Source: a bacterium
GTDB taxonomy: Bacteria; UBP7; UBA6624
Direction: 5' to 3'
Assembly (NCBI GenBank): GCA_002716355.1
Contig: PBAU01000002.1
Location: 111,137 to 175,136 of the forward strand
Length of the DNA: 64,000 nt
Position numbers and translations under genes: made by a program. How positions within the stretch are numbered: position 1 is the first letter of the stretch; the number at the start of each line of letters is the position of its first letter. Below, piece by piece: positions 54,651-62,742 of this stretch. Under the pieces are notes generated by a model. It did no database searches. It had not been told where the DNA came from and saw nothing but the letters and a program-made list of their open reading frames with translations.

Positions 54651-55937
54651 ATGCATGATGATCATGATGATGACATAAAAGGAATCTGGACCAGACGAGC
54701 TTTTTTGAAATCAGGCGGAATCGCTTTGTTTAGTTTGGGTATTGGCGGTAATCCGCTTTTCATAAACAGGGCTGCAATTAATTCAAAAAATGATTTATTA
54801 AATCAAAACAAAACGCTTGTTACGATTTTTCAGAGAGGCGCAATGGATGGCTTGATGGCAGTTCCTAAATTAAACGATAAATATTTAATGAATGCACGAC
54901 CGAGACTTTATATGAATCCAAGTTCAAAAACCGACTCTGTATTAGATCTTGATAATGGTTTTGGCTTCCATCCATCATTAATGCCCTTAATGGATTATTG
55001 GAAAGAGGGAAGCCTTGCTGTTGTCCATGGTATGGGAAGCCCCAACAAAACAAGAAGCCATTTTGATGCACAGGATTTTATGGAATCCGGTACGCCAGGT
55101 GACAAGGGAACTAGTTCTGGTTGGTTAAATAGAGCTGTAGGTTTAATGGGTCATGAATCACCAACCCCATTTCAATCAGTTGCTTTAACACCATCATTAC
55201 CTAAATCATTTTATGGTGAAGAGTCAGCTTTGGCTATATCTGATCTAGATAATTTTGGACTTCCAAGCTATATAAATATAGGTAATATTGTTGGCAACAC
55301 CTTTGAATCTTTATATGAGGATACAACAAAAGAGATACTTAAAGACACAGCAGATGCTACATTTGAAGCCGTTGATCTTTTGGAGAAAATTAGACAGAAA
55401 GATTATGTTGCAACATCAAAGGTTTCTTATCCAAATTCAAAATTGGGTAATTCTTTAAGGCAGATTGCACAGCTTATCAAGGCGGATGTCGGTTTGGAAG
55501 CAGCTTTCGCAGAGCAGGGAGGGTGGGATACCCATGTGCAACAGGGAACAACCCAAGGTTCTTTTGCAGACAACCTTAGAGACCTTTCTGAGTCTATTTC
55601 TGCATTTTGGGAAGATTTAGGTCCATATCAAGACAGTGTCAACCTTATGACTATGACTGAATTTGGCAGAACGGTAAAAGAAAATGGTACTGGTGGTACC
55701 GATCATGGACGAGGTTCTTGTTTGTTTGTGTTGGGTCAAGATGTTGATGGCCAAAAAGTGCATGGGTATGTTCCTGATTTGGCACAAGAAAACCTTGAAG
55801 ATGGCAGGGATCTTCCTGTCACTACGGATTTCAGAGCTATCTTTAGTGAGGTTTCAGGATCAACATTTGGTATTAGAAATGATGAAGAGCTGTTCCCAGG
55901 ATGGGAAGGAGAAAGGATTAAACTTTTTAAAAGTTAA
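54651..55937 (+). CDS. DUF1501 family protein with Tat signal
   Basis: A 428-residue protein with a twin-arginine signal (WTRRAFLKSGGIALFSLG, Arg15-Arg16), indicating export as a folded protein. DUF1501 belongs to the sulfatase/alkaline-phosphatase-like group. Conserved segments include VTIFQRGAMDGL, GMGSPNKTRSHFDAQDFM, GGWDTHVQQGTTQG, TEFGRTVKENGTGGTDHGRG. The Asp/His in these segments may be metal ligands. An operon with DUF1800 suggests a two-protein complex. Confidence 0.9.
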   Translation: MHDDHDDDIKGIWTRRAFLKSGGIALFSLGIGGNPLFINRAAINSKNDLLNQNKTLVTIFQRGAMDGLMAVPKLNDKYLMNARPRLYMNPSSKTDSVLDLDNGFGFHPSLMPLMDYWKEGSLAVVHGMGSPNKTRSHFDAQDFMESGTPGDKGTSSGWLNRAVGLMGHESPTPFQSVALTPSLPKSFYGEESALAISDLDNFGLPSYINIGNIVGNTFESLYEDTTKEILKDTADATFEAVDLLEKIRQKDYVATSKVSYPNSKLGNSLRQIAQLIKADVGLEAAFAEQGGWDTHVQQGTTQGSFADNLRDLSESISAFWEDLGPYQDSVNLMTMTEFGRTVKENGTGGTDHGRGSCLFVLGQDVDGQKVHGYVPDLAQENLEDGRDLPVTTDFRAIFSEVSGSTFGIRNDEELFPGWEGERIKLFKS

Positions 55938-55941
55938 ATAC

Positions 55942-55963
55942 GTGGGCCTGTTTCCAGGCCCAC
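55942..55963. terminator. Bidirectional terminator hairpin
   Basis: A perfect 9-base stem GTGGGCCTG/CAGGCCCAC with a four-base TTTC loop lies between the convergent DUF1501 and DUF378 genes. It is the strongest hairpin in the region. The flanks are A/T-rich but have only short T-runs. Confidence 0.8.
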
Positions 55964-55972
55964 ACTAAAATC

Positions 55973-56170
55973 TTATTTGTCTTCTTCTGTTGAGCAAGAC
56001 CCACCACAATCTTTCATACAAATGATGGCAGAAACACCAACCAATATGTAAACAATTCGTTCGATGGATGCATTGAAGCCGAAAATCATGTTGACTAAAT
56101 TAATATCAAATGCGTGTAGTCCCCAATTCAAACCACCAACGATCAAAAGTATCTGTGCTAACTTTTTCAT
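55973..56170 (-). CDS. DUF378 small membrane protein
   Basis: A 65-residue protein with two hydrophobic helices, ALIVGG-type (LAQILLIVGGLNWGLHAF) and VYILVGVSAIICM. This matches the DUF378 family of small membrane proteins of unknown role. The C-terminus has Cys residues (CMKDCGGSCS) that could bind metal. I chose ATG 56170 because AAGGAGG lies a few bases upstream; an earlier in-frame start lacks this support. Confidence 0.85.
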   Translation of the reverse strand: MKKLAQILLIVGGLNWGLHAFDINLVNMIFGFNASIERIVYILVGVSAIICMKDCGGSCSTEEDK

Positions 56171-56242
56171 TAAATATCCTCCTTGTAAAACAAATATTTG
56201 AAACAAATTGTAACGCTGAAAAAATAATATATTTATATATTA

Positions 56243-57145
56243 TTAATTTAGATGCTTGTTAAAAAAAGCAACAAAATGATCGTTTATGTTCTCATTTTCC
56301 ATATTTTCTTGCAATTTCAAAATACATTCAATATTCAATTCATCCATTTTTTCTTTCAACATAAAACCAAATTTGGGATGGTGGATATAAACATGCCCTG
56401 GTGAATTTTCTGGCAAGGGTTCATTCTTTTGTCCATAATATAGAAAAACCGGAGCGTCACCTGCATTTAAGTGGCTGACGGGAGACGCCCATTCGAAAAA
56501 TGGATGAAATTTTGGGTTTTCAATATGTTCAAAAGAATTCATGCCATGATGATTCATGCCGTAAAGTTCATATAAGGGTTGGTCTATATTGTTCGTGTTA
56601 AACATTTTCGAAATAACCCTTGGGTCCAATGTTGTTTGAGCACCAATTGCAACAACAGCTTGAACTTTTGCTGACACCCTATGTGGAAAGATATTTCTTG
56701 GATTGTCTTTCGTATTTGAATCATCATTGAATCCCAACCATAAAGATATGGCTCCGCCTGCTGACCCACCAATGGCGCCGAATCGCGTTGGATCGATATT
56801 AAAAACGCTAGACAGGCTTCTTAAGAACTGTACTGCAGCACCTGCATCTTGCATTTGAGCTGGAAATGGTGCCATCCAGCTCAATCTATAGTTGACCGCA
56901 GCAACAGATATTTTGTTTTCGAGAAGCTTATCCAGAAGCATAGGATTAATGCTTTTTTTATCCCCACCTTTAAATCCACCTCCATGGAAATAAATAACTA
57001 AAGGTGTTGGTTCTTCTGATTCAGCAAGCCATAAATCCAATTCAGTTCTTTGAAACAGGTTAAAACTGTAGTTTATATTTTTGTGATTTGGTTCTATAGG
57101 CTGTGGAGCAAAGAGTGCTAAAAGGTAAAAAAACGACAATGTCAT
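56243..57145 (-). CDS. Esterase/lipase, alpha/beta-hydrolase
   Basis: A 300-residue hormone-sensitive-lipase-type esterase. The oxyanion motif is FHGGGFKGG and the nucleophile Ser is in GGSAGGAIS; the Asp/His pair is likely in the C-terminal third (NDHFVAF). A hydrophobic N-terminal segment (LSFFYLLALFAPQP) suggests export. It overlaps the EF-G-like gene by 4 bases (ATGA), so the two are translationally coupled. Confidence 0.88.
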   Translation of the reverse strand: MTLSFFYLLALFAPQPIEPNHKNINYSFNLFQRTELDLWLAESEEPTPLVIYFHGGGFKGGDKKSINPMLLDKLLENKISVAAVNYRLSWMAPFPAQMQDAGAAVQFLRSLSSVFNIDPTRFGAIGGSAGGAISLWLGFNDDSNTKDNPRNIFPHRVSAKVQAVVAIGAQTTLDPRVISKMFNTNNIDQPLYELYGMNHHGMNSFEHIENPKFHPFFEWASPVSHLNAGDAPVFLYYGQKNEPLPENSPGHVYIHHPKFGFMLKEKMDELNIECILKLQENMENENINDHFVAFFNKHLN

Positions 57146-59088
57146 TTATTTTCAGCTTGGCTTGCCGCAATTACCTTTTTTGTTTGGTCTGCTGGCAAGG
57201 GTTCATACGTATGAAATTCCATATCAAAAAAACCGTCCCCTTTTGCAATAGATCTTAAAGTATTGTCATACTTGTACATTTCCATCAAGGGAACTTCAGC
57301 TTTGATTGTTGTCAGTCCTTGACCGCTTGCGTCTTGACCTAATATTCTTCCCCTTCTTGCATTAAGGTCTCCAATAATTTCACCCATTAAATTGTCCGGG
57401 ACCGTTATATCTACCTTATAGATTGGTTCAAGTATTATCTTTTGACATTGGCTTTCTAACATTCTGAAGCATTGCAAACCTGCTATCTGGAAAGATATGT
57501 CATTTGAATCAACATCATGTGTTTTTCCGTCAAAAACAGATACTTCTATATCCACAACTTGAGCGCCAATCAAAGACCCTTTTTCCATGCCTTGAGAAAC
57601 TCCCTTTTCGACAGATCCAATAAATTTCTTAGGTATTTTTCCACCAACAATATTGTCTACAAATTTAAAGCCCTCATCCCTCATCAAAGGTGTAACCTTT
57701 AAGGCACATTCACCAAATTGACCAGAGCCACCAGATTGTTTCTTATGTCGGTAGGTTGCATTTCCTGTGCTTGTAAAAGTTTCTTTATATGGTATTTTTG
57801 GAGCTGATGCTATTGCTTTAACTCCAAATTCATTTTGTGCCCTTGAAGAAAGAACGGAAAGTTGTATCTCACCAAAACATTCAATAACATTTTGATGTGT
57901 TTCAGATTTGTATCCATAAGTAACTGCAGGATCTTCTCTTAAGAGTGTTTTTATTGCATCACTAACCTTGGTTGCATCTTTTTCTGTTTCTGAATCAATT
58001 GCTTCCCATGATGTCGGCTTTGGGAAAGGTATATCGTTAAGTTTTCCTCCCTTGCCTAGAGTGTCTCCACCTAATGCACTTTTCAACTTGACAAGTGCAA
58101 CAATGTCTCCAGCTTGTACAGAATCAATACCCTCTCTGTCTCCAATATTAACCTTGTAAAGTTGTGTCAGTCTTTCATTGTCTGCATTACGACTATTTTT
58201 TAAGGTGTCACCTTTATTTATTTTTCCAGAAGCAACTCTTGCATATTGAACTTCACCCATTTTCCCTTCATGGCGCGTTTTGAATATCTGTAAAGCAGGA
58301 TCTGTTTTACCTAGCAATCCAGACCTTTCTGCAAAGATGGAATTTTTTGGACCAGGGAATAGGCTCCCAATGGTGTTTGCAAGGCTTTCTGTTCCTTTTT
58401 GTGAAATAGATGAACAATAAAGAACTGGAACTATTTCTGATTTCAAAACACCATTTGCAAAAGCTTGTTTAAGTTTGTCAAAAGGCAATTCATTACCTTC
58501 AAAATATGCTTCCATCAACTCTTCATCCTGCTCAACAACTTTCTCCAATAATGATTCGGGAAGATCGGATCCTTCCGCAAGTAATTCAGTTGGTTCTTGA
58601 AAATCATTACCGCTATTGATGTTTGTCTGGAATGGGACTACAGAATCTACTCCAAAATCTTGCCAGCAGTCAGAATTTGCATTGCTGTTATCCATTCTTG
58701 AAACAACAACAATAACTGGAAGTTTGAAAGATTGAGCTTCCTCTAGCAATCTTTTAGAAGCCATATCAACCCCTACAGTTGGGTCAACAACAAGCAAGGC
58801 GGCATCCGCAACTGCTAAGCCGGCAGTTCTATCACATCGAAAATCGTTTGCTCCTGGTGTGTCAATCATTTGGAATCTGTAATTTCCGAAATCGAAGCAA
58901 GCTGGACAGAGGAATAGGCTCATTTTTCTATTTTTTTCCTCCTGGTGAACAGCAATCCTGCTTGTTCCCTTTTGCAATTCACCAAGTCTGGTTACTGCTC
59001 CAGCTTTAAAAGCCATTGATTCAATCAGTAGAGTCTTTCCAACTCCAAGATTTCCTATAACTGCGATTGTTCTTGTTTCTTTTGACAT
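57142..59088 (-). CDS. EF-G-like translational GTPase (atypical)
   Basis: A 648-residue relative of elongation factor G. It has a GTPase domain, then EF-G domains II-V (QIAGLQCFRM and GEIIGDLNARRGRILGQD are typical of domains IV-V). It differs from canonical FusA: the P-loop is GNLGVGKT, the switch II segment is DTPGANDF with Ala where the catalytic His normally sits, and the base-specificity motif is SRMD instead of NKMD. This resembles the EF-G2/FusA2-like group of unsettled function, not the essential EF-G. It is upstream of the esterase in the same operon. Confidence 0.9.
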   Translation of the reverse strand: MSKETRTIAVIGNLGVGKTLLIESMAFKAGAVTRLGELQKGTSRIAVHQEEKNRKMSLFLCPACFDFGNYRFQMIDTPGANDFRCDRTAGLAVADAALLVVDPTVGVDMASKRLLEEAQSFKLPVIVVVSRMDNSNANSDCWQDFGVDSVVPFQTNINSGNDFQEPTELLAEGSDLPESLLEKVVEQDEELMEAYFEGNELPFDKLKQAFANGVLKSEIVPVLYCSSISQKGTESLANTIGSLFPGPKNSIFAERSGLLGKTDPALQIFKTRHEGKMGEVQYARVASGKINKGDTLKNSRNADNERLTQLYKVNIGDREGIDSVQAGDIVALVKLKSALGGDTLGKGGKLNDIPFPKPTSWEAIDSETEKDATKVSDAIKTLLREDPAVTYGYKSETHQNVIECFGEIQLSVLSSRAQNEFGVKAIASAPKIPYKETFTSTGNATYRHKKQSGGSGQFGECALKVTPLMRDEGFKFVDNIVGGKIPKKFIGSVEKGVSQGMEKGSLIGAQVVDIEVSVFDGKTHDVDSNDISFQIAGLQCFRMLESQCQKIILEPIYKVDITVPDNLMGEIIGDLNARRGRILGQDASGQGLTTIKAEVPLMEMYKYDNTLRSIAKGDGFFDMEFHTYEPLPADQTKKVIAASQAENK

Positions 59089-59124
59089 AATAGGAATATT
59101 CTAAAAAAAATATTTATTTTTTTT

Positions 59125-60477
59125 TTAACTTCCAGGTGTTTCAACATTGGCAAGAGACCAGGTTAATGCTGCAATATGAGCCAAACCTTCCTTGAATTCA
59201 TTTTCATCAATTTTATCTAATGTGTCCGAAGGAGCATGATGGTAGTCGAAATACCTTACACCAATGTTTCTTAATCCAATCAGAAGAACGCCATGCTCTC
59301 TCATTGGACCTATGTCAACACCACTGCCTTCTCCGATTAGATCTAAACCTGTTCCAGCCAATATGCTTTCAAGCATTTCTTTTTGTGCATTGTTGCCTTC
59401 AGCAACCCATCCATTTGGTTTTTCAGCACCAAGATCCGATTCAATTGCAGCAAATGTATTTGCACCATATTCTTTAGAGTATTCAGTTCCACCCCTTGCG
59501 CCATTTTCTTCATTGGTCCAAAGTATTGCTCTAATGGTTCTTTTTGGTTTTAAGCCCAGTCTTTTGATTATGCTTAAGGTTTCCATTGCATGTACAACTC
59601 CAGCACCATCATCAAAGGCTCCATGGCCAACATCCCAGGCATCCAGATGTCCAGAAACTATAACAACTTCATCAGGATATTTGCTTCCCTTTATTTCACC
59701 AATGACGTTATGTGAAAGTGCATCAGGGTAGGTCTTTGCCGAAAGTTTCATCTGGACCCTTATTGGAATATTCATTTCTTGCATTTTTGCCATTGCCATA
59801 GCATCTTCAATCGTCACAGCTCCATATGGGATTTTTTTATATTCATTCGAATAGCCCATCCCACCTGTATGAGGAGTGTTTAGACTATTGATGGTAATGG
59901 ACCTTAACAAAGCGCCAACAGCGCCATGTTTTGCTGCCTCGATGGCTCCTGAATATCTAAACTTTGAAACCGCACCATAACCCTCTAGTGAGTTTTCTGG
60001 CATTGGGATGTTGAACAGGACTATTTTTCCTGCAACCTCAGGACTTAATTCTTCTACGTTGTTAACAACAACAACATCAGCTACTATAGGCTCAACCTTA
60101 CCTTCATTGTTTAAAGTTGCTACAGATCCGCCAAAAGAGAGAAAACTCATCTTTTTTAGATAGGGTTGCACAAGAAATAAAGATTCCTCATTTCTTTCCC
60201 AATGTGGAACCATCACTTCTTGTAAAAAAGACTCAATACCTTCATCTTCAAAAGATTTTCTCCCCCATGCCACTGCTTCCTCCAAACCCTTGCTTCCTGA
60301 AAGTCTATGCCCTATACTTAGGCATAATTCAGCCAACTTGTTCATTGCATCATTTTCCCCAAAAGCCATTTCTTTGATTTTTGAAATATCATTTTTCATC
60401 ATGTTTTCCTCCATGGAAGCTAATTTTGATGTCAAGAAGAATGCTAAAGCGACGAGCATAATTTTTTTATTTACCAT
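59125..60477 (-). CDS. M28-family zinc peptidase
   Basis: A 450-residue exported aminopeptidase or carboxypeptidase. The signal sequence is MVNKKIMLVALAFFLTSKLA. Zinc ligands are visible in GHLDAWDVGHGAFDDGAG, TNEENGARGG and ESDLGAE. A protease-associated domain is inserted at about 130-240, as in the glutamate carboxypeptidase/carboxypeptidase Q group. ATG 60477 has GAGGAG upstream and overlaps the EF-hand gene by 11 bases; the longer upstream frame is not supported. Confidence 0.9.
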   Translation of the reverse strand: MVNKKIMLVALAFFLTSKLASMEENMMKNDISKIKEMAFGENDAMNKLAELCLSIGHRLSGSKGLEEAVAWGRKSFEDEGIESFLQEVMVPHWERNEESLFLVQPYLKKMSFLSFGGSVATLNNEGKVEPIVADVVVVNNVEELSPEVAGKIVLFNIPMPENSLEGYGAVSKFRYSGAIEAAKHGAVGALLRSITINSLNTPHTGGMGYSNEYKKIPYGAVTIEDAMAMAKMQEMNIPIRVQMKLSAKTYPDALSHNVIGEIKGSKYPDEVVIVSGHLDAWDVGHGAFDDGAGVVHAMETLSIIKRLGLKPKRTIRAILWTNEENGARGGTEYSKEYGANTFAAIESDLGAEKPNGWVAEGNNAQKEMLESILAGTGLDLIGEGSGVDIGPMREHGVLLIGLRNIGVRYFDYHHAPSDTLDKIDENEFKEGLAHIAALTWSLANVETPGS

Positions 60478-61597
60478 ATATTTCTCCTCGTGATAGTGAC
60501 ATGTCATTGTTTGTATCAATTTTTTTAAAATTTTCTAAAGACAAACCACTTTCAATTAATGTTATTTTATCGTTGCTGTCTTCATCCATCTTTGCAAAGT
60601 AAAAGATCAATTTTCCTTCTTTGAATTTGTCATATCTTGTAAAATCCATAAAATGTTTTTTGACCTCATTAAATTCAAGTTCAAAGTTTTGGTTTGCATC
60701 CATTGTTTCAAAAATGAAAAGAAAGCCTTCAAGTTCTCCAACCTCAAACAAATCTAATGTTTTTGAATAATCGCTGTCAAAAAGAATAAAAAAAGATTCT
60801 TCTGGAAGCCTGTTTATTCCTAAGCAAAACCTTTTTGCGAAATCGCTATATTCATAATTGCTGATTTCATTGTCTCCATTTTTATCTAAAGCAAGCAATA
60901 TAGGCAACATCTCTGCCGTTGTGGTTTCGAATGGATTAGGCCCGATCGATTCAATTATGCTTTTAAAGATCATTGTTGTTAATTTTGAACCTTTCATCAA
61001 GTATTCTTCAGCTTGGATCTCACCATCCATATTTTTATCGTATTCTTCCAGGTTTCTTGAGGATGGCTTTATTAAATTTGGATAAAGGGACATCAGGTCA
61101 GCATGAAAGAAAGCAAGAGCGTCATCATTGATGCTTTCTGCTGTTTTGCTAATGTCGTATTCGTAAAATGAGATATTTTCATCCATATCAAAATCAATAA
61201 TTGCAAATATTGTCATTGCTTCAGGTAGAAATTGCTCAACTGCTCTCCATTCCTTATATGAAATCAATCCATTTTGATCCTCATCAAGCCAATCTTTAAA
61301 ATTTTTTTGAAATAAGAATTCATTTATGGATATTTTGTTATCTTTGTTCTCATCCATTTCACTGAAACCAAAAGCAAAAACATTTAATTCTTTCTTGGAA
61401 AGGAAACAGTCTTCGTCTTTGTCCTTTCTTATAAAATCTTCCCTAAGAACCTGACTGCTTTCGTCTTCTTTAGGGAAATCACCATCGCATCTATAGAGAT
61501 TTTTGTATGGGTTTAGGTAACCATCAATATTTTGATATTCATAGGATTCTGCTTGTAGTTGCAGTAGTAAAAAAAATATAACCAATATTGAAAGCAT
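60467..61597 (-). CDS. Exported protein with ten EF-hand loops
   Basis: A 376-residue protein with signal sequence MLSILVIFFLLLQLQA. Ten 12-residue EF-hand loops, each beginning with Asp and ending with Glu, are readable at about 59-70, 82-93, 105-116, 135-146, 187-198, 238-249, 274-285, 300-311, 338-349 and 361-372 (for example DENKDNKISINE and DKNGDNEISNYE). Some deviate at positions 3, 5 or 6. No enzymatic domain is seen. It should bind calcium outside the cytoplasm, possibly as a surface or periplasmic buffer or scaffold. The start is ATG 61597; a TTG at 61633 would put charged residues first. Confidence 0.88.
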   Translation of the reverse strand: MLSILVIFFLLLQLQAESYEYQNIDGYLNPYKNLYRCDGDFPKEDESSQVLREDFIRKDKDEDCFLSKKELNVFAFGFSEMDENKDNKISINEFLFQKNFKDWLDEDQNGLISYKEWRAVEQFLPEAMTIFAIIDFDMDENISFYEYDISKTAESINDDALAFFHADLMSLYPNLIKPSSRNLEEYDKNMDGEIQAEEYLMKGSKLTTMIFKSIIESIGPNPFETTTAEMLPILLALDKNGDNEISNYEYSDFAKRFCLGINRLPEESFFILFDSDYSKTLDLFEVGELEGFLFIFETMDANQNFELEFNEVKKHFMDFTRYDKFKEGKLIFYFAKMDEDSNDKITLIESGLSLENFKKIDTNNDMSLSRGEIYGK

Positions 61598-61620
61598 GAT
61601 TAGTTTGATTATAAGGTTTG

Positions 61621-61653
61621 GCAAGGGGGACAATTGCCCCCTTTGCTTTTTTT
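61621..61653 (+). other. G/C-rich hairpin with T-run on the plus strand
   Basis: GCAAGGGGG (61621-61629) pairs with CCCCCTTTGC (61637-61646), with one bulged T, and is followed by TTTTTTT. It would terminate plus-strand transcription, yet all flanking genes are on the minus strand. On the minus strand the same stem lacks a downstream T-run, so it may be a partial terminator, an RNA stabiliser, or a block on antisense transcription. Confidence 0.5.
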
Positions 61654-61664
61654 AGAAACGCCTT

Positions 61665-62576
61665 TTAGAACTTAAGCGCGAAGCACAAGCTCAAGGTATC
61701 TGTTTCTGTGCCATCTGTATCATCGGTTTCGAAAGCTAATGCAGCGTGAACTGTGTCATTGATTTTTGTTTGAATACCCATAATCATGTTTTTAGTTTCA
61801 TTGCTGTCAGTTGTGTCTTTATTTCTTACAAATAAATTTACCCCATCTGTCATAGCAACAGCAAAGTCAAACCAGTTACCTTCTCTTGTTGTCGTGGTTG
61901 TCGTGCCAGCATCTGTGTTGTCAATTTCACCATCAGCAAAACCATAGCCAAAAGTGAATGATCCTGCGCTGTATGCAAGGTGTCCCAATACGAGAGAAGT
62001 GTTATCATCACTTGCGCCATGAGAACCGCTTTCAGACAATAGGCTGAAAGTTATTGCATCTGAGATTTCATGCTGCATGAATAAGCCAACCACCCCATCT
62101 TCTCCTTCTGGGGAACTTCCGTCTTCTCCACTTGTCATATAGATTTTCATGCCTTTATTGAGCACCCAATCAGTTCCTAGCATAATTCCAGTATCTTGTG
62201 AAGCCATCCATTTTTCAGAATCAGGAGCTGTTTTATATATCCACCTTCTTCCGTTGAATTTTTCTTCAAGAGCATTCCATGGTTTTCTTAGTTGGCCAAA
62301 CGTCAATCTACCTATGTTTGTTTTGGTTGAAACATAGGCATATTTCACATACGGATCCATTAAAGATCGATCAGAAAACTTGCCATCAAAAGTGAGCCTG
62401 AAACTTGTGTCATCACCAACATTGCCTTTCATGTTGATCCTTCCTCTGTTCAGATTCCAACCAATACCAGTATCAGTCACATCCATGTGAAAGAATATTT
62501 CACCGCTTGTTGATGCTGCATTTAGATTTACTGGCATTATTGCTAGGATTGTTGCTATTATTAATAATTTTTTCAT
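61665..62576 (-). CDS. Outer-membrane beta-barrel porin
   Basis: A 303-residue exported barrel protein with signal peptide MKKLLIIATILAIMPVNLNA. Alternating hydrophobic strands and a C-terminal Phe (FALKF) are standard for outer-membrane insertion. Segments such as NRGRINMKGNVGDDTSFRL and GRLTFGQLRKPW resemble general or phosphate-selective (OprO/OprP-type) porins. An AAGGGGGG site precedes the ATG. It lies directly downstream of the transferrin-like gene, 166 bases away. It is direct evidence for an outer membrane. Confidence 0.85.
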   Translation of the reverse strand: MKKLLIIATILAIMPVNLNAASTSGEIFFHMDVTDTGIGWNLNRGRINMKGNVGDDTSFRLTFDGKFSDRSLMDPYVKYAYVSTKTNIGRLTFGQLRKPWNALEEKFNGRRWIYKTAPDSEKWMASQDTGIMLGTDWVLNKGMKIYMTSGEDGSSPEGEDGVVGLFMQHEISDAITFSLLSESGSHGASDDNTSLVLGHLAYSAGSFTFGYGFADGEIDNTDAGTTTTTTREGNWFDFAVAMTDGVNLFVRNKDTTDSNETKNMIMGIQTKINDTVHAALAFETDDTDGTETDTLSLCFALKF

Positions 62577-62742
62577 ATTTGAAAACCCCCCTTATTGCTT
62601 TAATAGGATTTATTGATCCTCCCAAGTGTGGATTTTATTTTTTTTATGCTTTTGAATTGTTTAAAAAAAGTAAAAATAGGGGTAATTATTTTTTTTGGGA
62701 AGTATTTGTGTTCCCCCAGGTTTATAGTGTTGATATGCTAAT

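Noticed and set aside
57142-59088. Canonical elongation factor G (fusA)
   Set aside because: Altered P-loop, missing switch II His and SRMD motif, and no ribosomal-protein neighbours; it is better described as an EF-G-like paralogue.
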